From positions 124,001 to 188,000 of the forward strand of contig NZ_LQCI01000002.1 in assembly GCF_001613935.1 (NCBI RefSeq): a stretch of 64,000 nt of DNA, read 5' to 3'. Numbering within the stretch: position 1 is the stretch's first letter; every line of letters starts with the position of its first letter. Origin of the DNA: Amycolatopsis regifaucium (lineage in GTDB: Bacteria > Actinomycetota > Actinomycetes > Mycobacteriales > Pseudonocardiaceae). Both the position numbers and the translations under genes were made by a program. This document shows, piece by piece, positions 24,788 to 33,778 of this stretch. The notes under the pieces are model-generated. The model was not told where the DNA came from. It worked only from the letters and a program-made list of their open reading frames with translations, and searched no databases.

Positions 24788-25546
24788 ATGACCAACCGCT
24801 TAGTCTGCCTCGGCGATTCCTTCACCGAAGGTGTTGGTGACGAGGACCCGTCGTCCCCCAACGGCGTCCGAGGCTGGGCCGATCGCGTCGCCGGTCAGCT
24901 CGCGGGTAACCACACCGGTTTCCGCTACGCCAACCTCGCGATCCGCGGCAAGCTCCTCGGACAGGTCCTCACCGAGCAGCTCTCACCGGCGCTCGCGCTG
25001 AACCCGGACCTCGTGACGCTGTACGCCGGCGGCAACGACCTGATGCGGCCGAAGGTCGACATCGACGCCCTCTGCGACGACTACGACGTCGCGGTGGGCG
25101 AGATCGTCGCCTCCGGCGCGCGCGTCGTCCTCTTCACCGGCGTCGACGGGGTCGAAGACGCGCTGTTCCGCAGGATCCGCGGCCGCGTAGCGATCTACAA
25201 CGAGCACGTTCGCGGCATCGCCTCGCGGCACGGTGCGCTGCTGGTGGACATGTGGGCGATGCGCCGGCTGCGGGACCGGCGACTGTGGGCACCGGACCGT
25301 CTCCACCTGAATTCGCTGGGGCACAACGAGGTCGCCATCGCCGTACTGGACGCGCTCGGCGAACCGCACAAGCTCACCCCCGCGGAACTCGGTCCGCGGC
25401 CGGTGTTGAGCCCGCAGGCTCGGCGTACGGAGAACCTCCAGTGGGGCAAGGAACACGCTGTCCCGTGGATCAGGCGCAGGCTGCGCGGCGAGTCCTCCGG
25501 TGACGCGCTCGCACCGAAGCGGCCGACGATGGATCCTTACGCCTGA
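24788..25546 (+). CDS. SGNH/GDSL-family hydrolase
   Basis: A 252-residue esterase/lipase-type hydrolase without a signal peptide. The catalytic serine is S11 in CLGDSFTEGVGD, the oxyanion-hole Gly and Asn are in LYAGGNDLM, and the Asp-His pair is in APDRLHLNSLGHNE. Members cut esters of lipids, sugars or acylated metabolites; the substrate is unknown. TAACAT lies 6 bases before the ATG, so the transcript may be leaderless, although GAGG also precedes the start. The gene overlaps the end of the converging TetR gene by 10 bases, so each transcript covers part of the other. Confidence 0.9.
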   Translation: MTNRLVCLGDSFTEGVGDEDPSSPNGVRGWADRVAGQLAGNHTGFRYANLAIRGKLLGQVLTEQLSPALALNPDLVTLYAGGNDLMRPKVDIDALCDDYDVAVGEIVASGARVVLFTGVDGVEDALFRRIRGRVAIYNEHVRGIASRHGALLVDMWAMRRLRDRRLWAPDRLHLNSLGHNEVAIAVLDALGEPHKLTPAELGPRPVLSPQARRTENLQWGKEHAVPWIRRRLRGESSGDALAPKRPTMDPYA

Positions 25547-26109
25547 CGCGGCCGAAGCCCGTCGAACAGGAGGCAGACCGTTCGGTTCCTCAGGTCGGGA
25601 CCGGCGTATTCCGCGGCCTTCGCCGTCCCGATGATCACCGGGATCAGCTCTTCGACGATGAGGTCCTTGCGGACGGCGCCCGCGTCCTGCGCACGACTGA
25701 GCAAGACGCCGAGCGCGTCCTTCAGCCGGGCGCCGATCACCGCGCCCGTGGCCGCAACGGTGACCCCGGCCGCCGACAAGGCCTCGAAGTACGCGTTCTT
25801 GGCGCCCGACATCTCGATCCAGCCGGTCAGGAAGCCGAAGAACGCGTCCCCCGGATCGGACGAGTCCGCGGCCACGGTGGCTTCGGCTTCGTCGGCGAAG
25901 CGGTGAAGACGCGCGAAGAGAACAGCCTCCAGCAGGGCTTCCTTCGTCGGGAAGTGCCGGAACACCGTGCCGACGCCGACGCCTGCCTCGCGGGCGACCT
26001 CCTCGGTCGGCGCACTGGTGCCTCTGGCCGTGAAGACGCGCTCCGCGGCCTCCAGCACCCGGGTCCGGTTACGGCGGGCGTCGGCTCGGAGCGGTTTCTC
26101 GTCCGTCAC
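25537..26109 (-). CDS. TetR-family transcriptional regulator
   Basis: A 190-residue repressor. The N-terminal helix-turn-helix is clear (RTRVLEAAERVFTARGTSAP, then EVAREAGVGVGTVFRHFPTK), followed by the helical ligand domain typical of actinobacterial TetR proteins (residues about 60-190). The GTG at 26109 is favoured because the frame upstream is unlike protein and TAGGAT lies 8 bases before it, consistent with a leaderless transcript. A perfect 8-base palindrome 50 bases upstream is a good candidate for its own operator. It converges on the SGNH hydrolase and probably controls either itself or the neighbouring ATPase operon; the ligand is unknown. Confidence 0.88.
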   Translation of the reverse strand: MTDEKPLRADARRNRTRVLEAAERVFTARGTSAPTEEVAREAGVGVGTVFRHFPTKEALLEAVLFARLHRFADEAEATVAADSSDPGDAFFGFLTGWIEMSGAKNAYFEALSAAGVTVAATGAVIGARLKDALGVLLSRAQDAGAVRKDLIVEELIPVIIGTAKAAEYAGPDLRNRTVCLLFDGLRPRQA

Positions 26110-26158
26110 AAGCGGGGATCCTAGACCCGGTGTCCAGACCCGTCCCGGCGGACCGAAT

Positions 26159-26178
26159 GCATTTAGAGGACTAAATGC
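26159..26178. promoter_or_regulatory. Palindromic operator candidate
   Basis: GCATTTAG-AGGA-CTAAATGC, perfect 8-base arms 50-70 bases upstream of the TetR start. Its size and symmetry fit TetR operators, and its AT content stands out. The right arm also contains the stop codon of the ArsR remnant. Confidence 0.6.
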
Positions 26179-26350
26179 GTGAGTGCCCTGCACGCCAGTA
26201 CCGCTCGTACGGCGAGAGCCAGTCGGTCACCTCTCGCAGTGGTGCGGCTTCCAGCGAGGCCCGCGGCTCGCGGTCCGTCGAGAGGATGCCGAGCACCTCG
26301 CGCCGGGCCGGGTGGGCAAGAGCGGCGAAGACGTCGTCGTTGACCGGCAC
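26171..26350 (-). pseudogene. ArsR-family regulator remnant with internal deletion
   Basis: A 59-codon frame that overlaps the last base of the ATPase stop (TAGTG). Its first 17 residues (DVFAALAHPARREVLGILST) are the normal first helices of an ArsR regulator, and its last part (SLEAAPLREVTDWLSPYERY) is the normal dimerisation helix of the same family. Everything between, including the recognition helix (about 35-40 residues), is missing and joined in frame. The product could not bind DNA as an ArsR protein. The position directly after the ATPase suggests the lost regulator once belonged to that operon. It is a decayed gene unless it retains a role as a dimerisation decoy. Confidence 0.6.
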
Positions 26351-29300
26351 TAGCGCGCGACACCGCGCCTTCCGGCCAAGAGCCCGACGGCGCTCGCGGC
26401 GCCGGCGCTGCCCAGCGCGATCCCCCACCCGACCGGCCCGAGCGGGGTGCAGCCGAAGAACTGGCTGACGCCGGGCGTCTGGATCAGCACGGCCAGCAGG
26501 GCCGCGGAACCCAGGCCCGCGGCCAGCACCGTGCCGTCGCGTCCGCCGATCAGCAGCGTCTGCCCGAGCTGCGTTCCGATGAGCGAGGCGAGCGCGACGG
26601 TGCTCGCCCGCCGCCGCCTGCCGGTCAGCCGGGCCAGGGTCCACGCCGTGGTCGCCCCCAGTGTCGTGGTCACCGCTCGGGTGGTGATGTCGCGCCGGAG
26701 CGCGTCACCGAGCGAGGCGCTGGGCCCTTCTCGGAGCAGTTCCGGCACTGCCTCGCGGTCCGGCCTGCTCAGCGCGATGGCCAGCGCGGGCGCCAGATCG
26801 GTGAGCAGGTTCATCAGCAGCAGCTGACGGGCGGTGAGCGGAGACCGGCCGGTGACGGCGGAACCGAGCACGGTGAACGCGATCTCCCCCAGGTTCCCGC
26901 CGAGCAGGATGCCGAGCGCTTCCCGCACCGACGCCCACATCGCCCGGCCTTCGATCAGCGCGGCGACGATCGTCTCCAGCCGGTCGTCGGTGACCACGAG
27001 ATCCGCGGCCGCCCTCGCCGCGGGGGTGCCCCGTTGCCCGAGCGCGATGCCGACGTCGGCGAGCCGGATGGCGGGTGCGTCGTTCGCGCCGTCGCCGGTC
27101 ATCGCGACGACCCGGCCACCCCGTTGGTACGCCTGGATGATCCGCACCTTCTGCGCCGGGCTGCACCGGGCGATCACGTCGACGTCGGCGAGTTCGGCAT
27201 CGAGTTCGGCGTCACCGAGTTCTTCGATCCGGGCGCCGGTGAGCACCTTGGTATCGCCGTTGCGGCCGGTGATCTCCTCGGAGACGGCTTCCCCGGTGGC
27301 CGGATGGTCGCCGGTTATCATCACCGTCCGCACGCCGGCCTCGCGCAGCGTTTCCGCGGCGGGGGCGGCACTGTCACGCACCGGATCCGCGAGTGCGACG
27401 AAGCCGAGCAAGTGGAGATCGACGACGTCGTCCTCGGAAATGTCCTTTGTGGACACGGTCCGTTCGGCGACGGCGAGGACGCGGTGTCCGGAGGCGGCCA
27501 GCCGCTCCATCCGCTTTTCCAGCCGTTTCCGGGTTCCGGCGCCGATCGGCTTGCCGCCGTGCCGGACGCACCGTGGCACGACGACCTCCGGCGCGCCCTT
27601 GACACACAACAGATTCCGGTCGCCGAGCCTGCCGTTGGTGGCGTGGAACCCGCGGGACGGCTCGAACGGGACCGCGTCCGTCTTCTCCCAGCCGTCCGCG
27701 TCCACACCCGCGGCCAGGCCGCCTTCGAGGACGGCCTGATCGGTGTGATGCGGCAGTTCCTCGGGGTTGTCCGCCCGGGGTGTCGCGCGCACGGCGGCGG
27801 TCAGCACCGCGCGATGGCTCTTCCCGAGCCGCGACACGGCGGCACTGCTGTGCCCGTCGTCGATCCGGGTGACGCTGAGCCTGCCCTCGGTCAGCGTGCC
27901 GGTCTTGTCGAAGCAGAGGACGTCGACCCGCCCGAGCGCCTCGATCGTGCGTGGATTGCGGACGAGCGCGCCGTGGTCGGCGAGCCTGCGGGCGGCGGCG
28001 AGCTGGGCCGCGTTGACCAGGAACGGCAACCCTTCCGGCACCGAAGCGACCGCGAGGTTCACCGCGGCGCCGAGGCTTTCGCGCAGCGGCACACCGCGGA
28101 TCAGGCCCGCGCCCGCGACGGCGGCAGCCGAGCCGACCGCGACCGGGAGCGCCTGCTTGGTGAGCGACGCGAGCCGGGTTTCGACGCCGGTCTCGGGGGC
28201 GGCGCCCCGAGCCGCGGCCAGCCCGCGCCCGACCTCGGTCTGGTCGCCGGTCGCGACGACCACGGCGGTCACCTTCCCCGCGGCGACCACGGTGCCCTCG
28301 TAGAGCATCGAGGCCCGCTCGGCGATGTCCGCGGCCACCACCGGGGACGGATCCTTGGGCACCGGCAACGATTCGCCGGTCAGCGACGATTCGTCGAGTT
28401 CCACGCCGGTGGCTTCGAGCACCCGGCAATCCGCGGGTACGACGTCACCGGACCGCAGCGAGACGATGTCGCCGCGCACCAGATCGTCGGCGACGACGCG
28501 CTGCTCCGTGCCGTCCCGGACGACGGTGGTCACCGTGGCGGACCGCTCGAAGAGCCCGGCCAGCGCGCGTTCGGTGTGGACCTGCTGCACACTGCCGATC
28601 AGCGCCGACACCCCGACGATCCCCGCGACCAGCGCGGCGTCGACCGGGGACCCCACCGCCGCGGACACGGCCGCACCGCCCGCGAGCACCGGAGTCAGCG
28701 GGTTGGAAAGCTCGGAGAGGAACGCCTTGGCGATACTCGTGCCGGCGCCGCCTGCTCCCCCGACGCGGTTCGCGGGAGTTCGCCGTCGTGCCTCGTCTTC
28801 GTCGAGACCGCGCGGGTCCGAGCCGAGCCGGTCGAGCACGAGGTCCGCCGGCATCAGATGCCACGGCGGTGCGACGCGGCCCGCCGGAGCCGCTTTCCGC
28901 GTGCCGGTGAGGTTCCGGGCCCGCCAGATCCCGTCGCTGAAGGCCATGAGCGCGCCCGCGTTCACCGCGCGAAGGCCGCTCGCGGCCGGTTTGCGCCGGG
29001 CGCTGAGGGCGCTCACTCCACCGATACCGCTCGCCACGGTGGCGAACAACGTGGAATCGCGCACGACCGTCCGGGCCGCGGTGATCGCTTCGACGAGCAG
29101 CATGGCGATGTCGATGTCCCGCTCGATCAGAACGTGTGCGCCCCACGGCGGCGGAGTTCCCTCGTCGTGGACGCCGATTCCGCAGTCGGCGGCGCCCAGA
29201 GCCCGACGGTCACCGGAGACGAGCATGACCACGCCTCCGTCGGCCTGGAGTTCGCGGACGACGTCGAGCACTCCTTCACCGCCATCGCTCTGGACCACCC

Positions 29301-30705
29301 GTATCCCGGCCGACTTGGCCGCCGATGCCAGGGCGTCGACCTCGGGCGAGAGCTCTTCGGCGACGGCCAGCAGTCCTTGCAGCCGCCCGTCACGGGCCAG
29401 GCCCAGCACGAGGGGCGCGCCCTGATCCAGCAATCGCTGCCGTTCCCGGACTCCGTCGCGCCCCTCGAGGTCGAGGTCGTCGACCGGGCCGAGGACCCAG
29501 TCACCGTCACGCCGGACCACCTGTGGCTTCTCCTCGTCGAACAAGGCGAAGGCGGCGGCGGTCAGCTCCACCGGTTCGCTGCCCGGCAACGGAACCAGAT
29601 CGCTGAGCACGTTCACCCCGGCGCCGAGTGCCGCCGTGTCGATGACCAGCGTGTCGAGCAGATCCAGCCTCCGCAGCACGGAGCGGTCCATCACCAGAGC
29701 ACCCCGCCTGGCGAGGACTTGGCCCAGTTGAGCGGAAAAGGCGGCCGCGCCATTCGACGGCGCCTTGGGTATGGCCGAGATCCCGACGGCGGCGGCCCGT
29801 CGCGGACCGGTGAACGGCAGGGCCACCGCCGCCGCCGCGGCCCCGGCCGCGATGGACCGGCGCGCATGACGATCCGCGGCCCCCTCCGGAAGTGGCCGCG
29901 GTCGTTCCCCCACCACCGGCTCCGCGCCGGCGTGATCACGTTGCCGGACCAGCCGGGACTCGGCCGCGCACCAGGCACGCTTGTGTGCCTTGGCCTCTCG
30001 CCATTGGGTGCTCCGGACCATGATGTCCAGTACCGTGCCCTCGCCGCGGGCCGCCAAACCGTGTGCCAGCGCCGCCCCGATCGACGTCGCCGAATCCGCC
30101 CGCTCATGCCCCCGCAGCTTCCGGTCCGCCAGCGCGCGCAGCCGCGGATGCAGGTCGACGAGCGAGGCCAGCGCGGCGACCTCCGTCGGCAGCGGCGCCC
30201 ACGGCATCAGTTTCGAAGCCGCCGAGAGCACCAGGCCCGCGGCGTCGGCGGCGATCACGGAAGGAAGCCGGGTCGCCCGTGCTCCATCGGCCGGATGGTG
30301 GAGTTCGTCCTCCTCGATTCGCTCGGCCTCACAGGACGGCTCCGACTCCGCCCGTTCGACCGCGCGAACCAGCTCCACCCGCCGTGGCGCGGGCTCCCCG
30401 ACCGCCACGACCACCCGCGAAGTCGGCGCGTTCACCTGCGCCCAGCGCACACCGGGGATCTCCGTCAGCGCCCGCTCGACCTGCCGGGCGACGCGGGCGC
30501 CATCCGGACCCTTGACACCGTGGGTCTCGATGTAGAGCCTGCCGGGACACGACCAGACCGCCCGCCGCGGACCTCGGCCGGGCATCCCCTCGAACGGCAT
30601 GAGTGCCAGTCCTGCCAGCCCCCGCGCGACCCGGCTCATCGCCGGAATCGGCCTGGGGAAGGGGACGCCCAGCACGTCCACGGTCTCCGGGTCCGTCCGC
30701 CGCAT
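26350..30705 (-). CDS. Cation-transporting P-type ATPase, CtpI-like
   Basis: A 1451-residue membrane pump, much longer than the usual 700-900. The C-terminal half is complete: actuator motif DESSLTGESLPV, membrane motif SVPEGLPFLV (the PEGL of the calcium/cation-type P2 group), phosphorylation motif CFDKTGTLTEG (Asp near residue 930), and TGDGANDAPAIRLADVGIAL. The N-terminal 700 residues repeat part of this plan with the catalytic Asp site degenerate (LVIDTAALGAG), as in mycobacterial CtpI. It uses ATP to move a cation across the membrane; which ion is unknown. ATG 30705 has GAGGAGG 8 bases upstream. An ArsR remnant follows its stop, suggesting past metal-dependent control. Confidence 0.88.
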   Translation of the reverse strand: MRRTDPETVDVLGVPFPRPIPAMSRVARGLAGLALMPFEGMPGRGPRRAVWSCPGRLYIETHGVKGPDGARVARQVERALTEIPGVRWAQVNAPTSRVVVAVGEPAPRRVELVRAVERAESEPSCEAERIEEDELHHPADGARATRLPSVIAADAAGLVLSAASKLMPWAPLPTEVAALASLVDLHPRLRALADRKLRGHERADSATSIGAALAHGLAARGEGTVLDIMVRSTQWREAKAHKRAWCAAESRLVRQRDHAGAEPVVGERPRPLPEGAADRHARRSIAAGAAAAAVALPFTGPRRAAAVGISAIPKAPSNGAAAFSAQLGQVLARRGALVMDRSVLRRLDLLDTLVIDTAALGAGVNVLSDLVPLPGSEPVELTAAAFALFDEEKPQVVRRDGDWVLGPVDDLDLEGRDGVRERQRLLDQGAPLVLGLARDGRLQGLLAVAEELSPEVDALASAAKSAGIRVVQSDGGEGVLDVVRELQADGGVVMLVSGDRRALGAADCGIGVHDEGTPPPWGAHVLIERDIDIAMLLVEAITAARTVVRDSTLFATVASGIGGVSALSARRKPAASGLRAVNAGALMAFSDGIWRARNLTGTRKAAPAGRVAPPWHLMPADLVLDRLGSDPRGLDEDEARRRTPANRVGGAGGAGTSIAKAFLSELSNPLTPVLAGGAAVSAAVGSPVDAALVAGIVGVSALIGSVQQVHTERALAGLFERSATVTTVVRDGTEQRVVADDLVRGDIVSLRSGDVVPADCRVLEATGVELDESSLTGESLPVPKDPSPVVAADIAERASMLYEGTVVAAGKVTAVVVATGDQTEVGRGLAAARGAAPETGVETRLASLTKQALPVAVGSAAAVAGAGLIRGVPLRESLGAAVNLAVASVPEGLPFLVNAAQLAAARRLADHGALVRNPRTIEALGRVDVLCFDKTGTLTEGRLSVTRIDDGHSSAAVSRLGKSHRAVLTAAVRATPRADNPEELPHHTDQAVLEGGLAAGVDADGWEKTDAVPFEPSRGFHATNGRLGDRNLLCVKGAPEVVVPRCVRHGGKPIGAGTRKRLEKRMERLAASGHRVLAVAERTVSTKDISEDDVVDLHLLGFVALADPVRDSAAPAAETLREAGVRTVMITGDHPATGEAVSEEITGRNGDTKVLTGARIEELGDAELDAELADVDVIARCSPAQKVRIIQAYQRGGRVVAMTGDGANDAPAIRLADVGIALGQRGTPAARAAADLVVTDDRLETIVAALIEGRAMWASVREALGILLGGNLGEIAFTVLGSAVTGRSPLTARQLLLMNLLTDLAPALAIALSRPDREAVPELLREGPSASLGDALRRDITTRAVTTTLGATTAWTLARLTGRRRRASTVALASLIGTQLGQTLLIGGRDGTVLAAGLGSAALLAVLIQTPGVSQFFGCTPLGPVGWGIALGSAGAASAVGLLAGRRGVAR

Positions 30706-30899
30706 GCGGCATCCTCCTCGCGCCAGTGGTCATGTTGATCTCCACGGATACCCGGTCGCCGAAGCGTCCAATCGCGCGCGGTTTGAGGTGACACGGAAGG
30801 GGTACGCCCCGGCATGGCCACTGGAAGAACGGGCTCGCCGAACACACCGCGTGTCACTGGTCACGGAGCCTGATAAGGCCCCCGTCGAAGCGAACCCCA

Positions 30900-30937
30900 C
30901 GAGAAAGGGCCGCCCCGGACGGGACGGCCCTTTCTCG
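30900..30937. terminator. Bidirectional hairpin terminator
   Basis: Perfect 13-base arms (30900-30912 and 30925-30937) with a partly pairing 12-base interior, just downstream of the leftward SPFH gene. The outer bases are TTTCTC on one strand. The remaining 190 bases up to the ATPase start show no gene. Confidence 0.75.
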
Positions 30938-30944
30938 AATCACC

Positions 30945-32291
30945 TCAACGCTGCGGCGGACCGCCGAACGGCCCCTGCTGCGGGAACGGTCCGCCGCCAC
31001 CCGGTGCCTGTCCCGGAGGGCCCTGGTACGGGCCTCCTTGCGGAGCGGCGGGCGGCTGGGGCTGCGGCAGCTGCGCGGGCGGCGGCGCCTGCTGCTCCGC
31101 CGGGGCGGCCTGCTGCTCCGGAGCGGGCGCGGCCTTGGGAACCGGCCGAGGCGCGGGCGGCTCCTGTCGCGGCGTCGCGACGCCCAGCGCCGGAACCTCC
31201 TTGCGTGCCACGGCTTCCGCGGCCGCGACGGCTTCGGCGACCTTCGGGTCGCTGGAGGTGTCGAACCAGCCCTGGACTTCTTCGTCCTCCAGGTCCGGCT
31301 TCTCGACGGGCTCTTCCTTCGGCGGCTCGTAGCGGAACACGCCGTCGTCGCCGGGGGCGCCGAGTGCGCGGGCGAAGCCTTCCAGTGCCTTGCCGTAGTC
31401 GCTCGGGATCATCCAGACCTTGTTCGCGTCGCCCTGCGCCATCTGCGGCAGGGTCTGCAGGTACTGGTACGCGAGAACCTCGGGAGTGGGACGTCCGGCC
31501 TTGATCGCCGCGAAGACCTTCTCGATCGCCTTCGCCTGACCCTGCGCCTGCAGGTACCGGGCGGCGCGTTCACCCTGCGCCCGCAGAATCCGCGACTGCC
31601 GCTCGGCCTCCGCGCTCAGGATCGCGGCCTGCTTGGCGCCCTCGGCCGCGAGGATCTGGCTCTGCTTCTGACCTTCGGCGGTCTTGATCGCCGATTCACG
31701 CTGACCTTCGGCGGTCAGGATCATCGCGCGCTTCTCCCGGTCGGCGCGCATCTGCTTCTCCATCGAGTCTTGGATGGAGGGCGGCGGGTCGATCGCCTTC
31801 AGTTCGACCCGGGCGACACGGATGCCCCAGCGGCCGGTGGCCTCGTCGAGAACGCCGCGCAGCTGGCTGTTGATCGAGTCACGCGAGGTCAGCGTCTGCT
31901 CGAGGCTCATGCCACCGACGACGTTTCGCAGTGTCGTGGTGGTCAGCTGCTCGACACCGACGATGTAGTTCGAGATCTCGTAGACCGCGGCCCGCGAATC
32001 GGTCACCTGGAAGTACACGACCGTGTCGATCGACACGGTCAGGTTGTCCTCCGTGATCACCGGCTGGGGCGGGAACGAGACGACCTGCTCGCGGAGGTCG
32101 ATCCGCGCCCGCACCTTGTCCAGGAAGGGCACCAGAAACGTCAGGCCGGGAGAAGCCACCGTCCGGAACCGGCCCAGCCGTTCGATCACAGCGGACTGCG
32201 CCTGTGGCACCACCATGATCGCCTTGACCACGACGACGATCACGAACAACGCGAGCAGTCCGACAACGATGAACACCACTGTCTCTGACAA
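30945..32291 (-). CDS. SPFH/Band 7 membrane protein (stomatin-like)
   Basis: A 448-residue membrane-scaffold protein. An N-terminal transmembrane helix (about 4-25) is followed by the SPFH domain (about 27-215: VVPQAQSAVIERLGRFRTV, PGLTFLVPFLDKV) and an alanine/glutamate-rich coiled coil (AEGQRESAIKTAEGQKQSQI). The last 120 residues are Pro/Gln/Ala-rich and probably disordered. Such proteins form oligomeric membrane patches and protect or gate membrane proteases. The TTG at 32291 has GGGGAAGG close upstream; no better start fits the helix. It is paired with an NfeD gene 47 bases upstream, the classical STOPP/NfeD arrangement, and together they likely tune membrane order. Confidence 0.92.
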   Translation of the reverse strand: MSETVVFIVVGLLALFVIVVVVKAIMVVPQAQSAVIERLGRFRTVASPGLTFLVPFLDKVRARIDLREQVVSFPPQPVITEDNLTVSIDTVVYFQVTDSRAAVYEISNYIVGVEQLTTTTLRNVVGGMSLEQTLTSRDSINSQLRGVLDEATGRWGIRVARVELKAIDPPPSIQDSMEKQMRADREKRAMILTAEGQRESAIKTAEGQKQSQILAAEGAKQAAILSAEAERQSRILRAQGERAARYLQAQGQAKAIEKVFAAIKAGRPTPEVLAYQYLQTLPQMAQGDANKVWMIPSDYGKALEGFARALGAPGDDGVFRYEPPKEEPVEKPDLEDEEVQGWFDTSSDPKVAEAVAAAEAVARKEVPALGVATPRQEPPAPRPVPKAAPAPEQQAAPAEQQAPPPAQLPQPQPPAAPQGGPYQGPPGQAPGGGGPFPQQGPFGGPPQR

Positions 32292-32338
32292 CTACCTTCC
32301 CCTTACGTAGAAACCCTTTTGCTGTTCCACCGTCCGGC

Positions 32339-32770
32339 TCACAGCTCGGCGGAGACGACCGCCGTGGCGCCCGAGATCTCGACGACGGTCACCGATGTCC
32401 CCGGGGCGATCGGTTCCCCTTCGGTCATGGCCCGGGCCGACCAGACGTCACCCGCCAGCTTCACCTGCCCGGCTTCGACGTCCACTGTGGACACTACTAC
32501 CGCTCGCGCGCCGATCAGCGCGTCGGTGTTGGTCTTGATGCCCGGTCCCGCGAGGAACCGGCGTTTGAGGGCGGGCCGGACGAGGGCGAGCATCCCGACC
32601 GAGGTGACGGCGAACACCGCGACGTCGATGAACGGGTTCCCGGTCAGCGCCGCGGAGCCGGCCCCGAACAGGGCTCCGGCGCCGACCATGAGCAGGAACA
32701 GGTCGCCCGAGAGCAGCTCGGCGATGATCAAGAGGATCCCGGCGATCAGCCAGATGAGAGCGCCTGTCAT
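32339..32770 (-). CDS. NfeD family protein
   Basis: A 143-residue membrane protein. Three or four transmembrane helices in the first 75 residues (LIWLIAGILLIIAELLSGDL, LMVGAGALFGAGSAALTG, and a third around VAVFAVTSVGMLALV) are followed by a C-terminal OB-fold (TDALIGARAVVVSTVDVEAG, SVTVVEISGATAVV). The short form without the ClpP-like protease domain is the type that partners with SPFH proteins. It lies directly upstream of the SPFH gene on the same strand and is probably co-transcribed. It may load or stabilise the SPFH oligomer in the membrane. Confidence 0.88.
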   Translation of the reverse strand: MTGALIWLIAGILLIIAELLSGDLFLLMVGAGALFGAGSAALTGNPFIDVAVFAVTSVGMLALVRPALKRRFLAGPGIKTNTDALIGARAVVVSTVDVEAGQVKLAGDVWSARAMTEGEPIAPGTSVTVVEISGATAVVSAEL

Positions 32771-32865
32771 GCGTTCATGCTCCCAGATCGCGAAGATTCA
32801 TACCGGGGAAGCGAAACCGACGTGACCGACGCGTGACCTTGAGTGACCTCGCGCGAATCGGTCAT

Positions 32866-33681
32866 TCAGGACTCCTCGCCGGGGTCGGAGACGAAGTCGA
32901 TGAGCCGCTCCACCGCTCCGATCAGCGGCGTTTCCAGATCCCGGTAGCTGCCGACCGCCGCCAGGACCCGCTGCCAGCCCTCCCATGGCTCACCCCAGCC
33001 CAGCGCGGCGCAGACGCCCTGTTTCCACTCCGTGCCACGCGGGATGTTCGGCCAGGCGCGGATGCCGACGACCGACGGCTTCACGGCCTCCCAGATGTCG
33101 ATGTACGGATGGCCGGTGATCAACACGTTCTCGTCGCGGATTCCGTCGACGATCCGCGACTCCTTGCTGCCCGCGACCAAGTGATCGACCAGCACCCCGA
33201 GGCGACGGCCGGGTCCGGTGCCGAACTCGCCGATGCGATCCGACAGCACGTCCACCCCATCGAGTGGTTCCACCACGACGCCTTCGACCCGGAGATCGTG
33301 CCCCCAGACCCGCTCGACGAGTTCGGCGTCGTGCTTGCCTTCGACCCAGATCCGCGAATCGCGCGCGACCCGCGCCTTGAGCCCTTGGACCTGGACCGAC
33401 CCGGACGCGGAGATCCGCCGGGCCGGGGTCTTCGGAGCCGCCTTCGCGGGCACGAGGGTGACGGGTTTGCCCTCGAGCAGGAAACCCGCGGGGTTCAGCG
33501 GGAACACGCGATGCCTGCCGTGCCGGTCTTCCAGTACGACGTTGCCGTACTCGATCTTCACCACGGCGCCGCAATACCCGCTGGCCGGGTCCTCGACCAC
33601 GAGTCCCGGCTCGGCGGGCACCTCGGAGACCTTCCGCTTGCGCGGCCCGGACAGCACGTCGTCATACGAATGAGAGCGCAC
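32866..33681 (-). CDS. DUF3097 family protein
   Basis: A 271-residue cytosolic protein conserved across actinobacteria and of unknown function. Conserved stretches are SYDDVLSGPRKRKVSEVP at the start, RIWVEGKHDAELVERVWGHD, GVLVDHLVAGSKESRI, VLITGHPYIDIWEAVKP and AWPNIPRGTEWKQGVC. The pattern of acidic and His residues around EGKHDAELVE and GHPYIDIW resembles a TOPRIM-like nucleotidyl-transfer fold, which is inference. The GTG at 33681 is supported by TAGCGT 8 bases upstream, identical in context to the FG-GAP gene; the longer frame upstream looks spurious. It follows the aminoglycoside-phosphotransferase-like gene by 97 bases. Confidence 0.88.
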   Translation of the reverse strand: MRSHSYDDVLSGPRKRKVSEVPAEPGLVVEDPASGYCGAVVKIEYGNVVLEDRHGRHRVFPLNPAGFLLEGKPVTLVPAKAAPKTPARRISASGSVQVQGLKARVARDSRIWVEGKHDAELVERVWGHDLRVEGVVVEPLDGVDVLSDRIGEFGTGPGRRLGVLVDHLVAGSKESRIVDGIRDENVLITGHPYIDIWEAVKPSVVGIRAWPNIPRGTEWKQGVCAALGWGEPWEGWQRVLAAVGSYRDLETPLIGAVERLIDFVSDPGEES

Positions 33682-33689
33682 GGCGGACG

Positions 33690-33695
33690 ACGCTA
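33690..33695 (-). promoter_or_regulatory. Candidate -10 element of leaderless DUF3097 gene
   Basis: TAGCGT on the minus strand, 8 bases before the GTG at 33681. The context TAGCGTCGTCC is identical to the one at 10717, which makes a shared promoter type likely. Confidence 0.5.
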
Positions 33696-33778
33696 TCGGC
33701 GCCCGGGGCCGACGTCGCCCCGCCACGCCGGTCAGGCGGTCATCCGTCGCCTGACCGGAGTCGATCGCGGACTCAGGT

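Noticed and set aside
27034..30738. A 1234-codon plus-strand open frame across the ATPase region.
   Set aside because: The minus strand encodes a complete P-type ATPase with all catalytic motifs; the plus-strand translation is rich in Arg, Gly and His with no motif.
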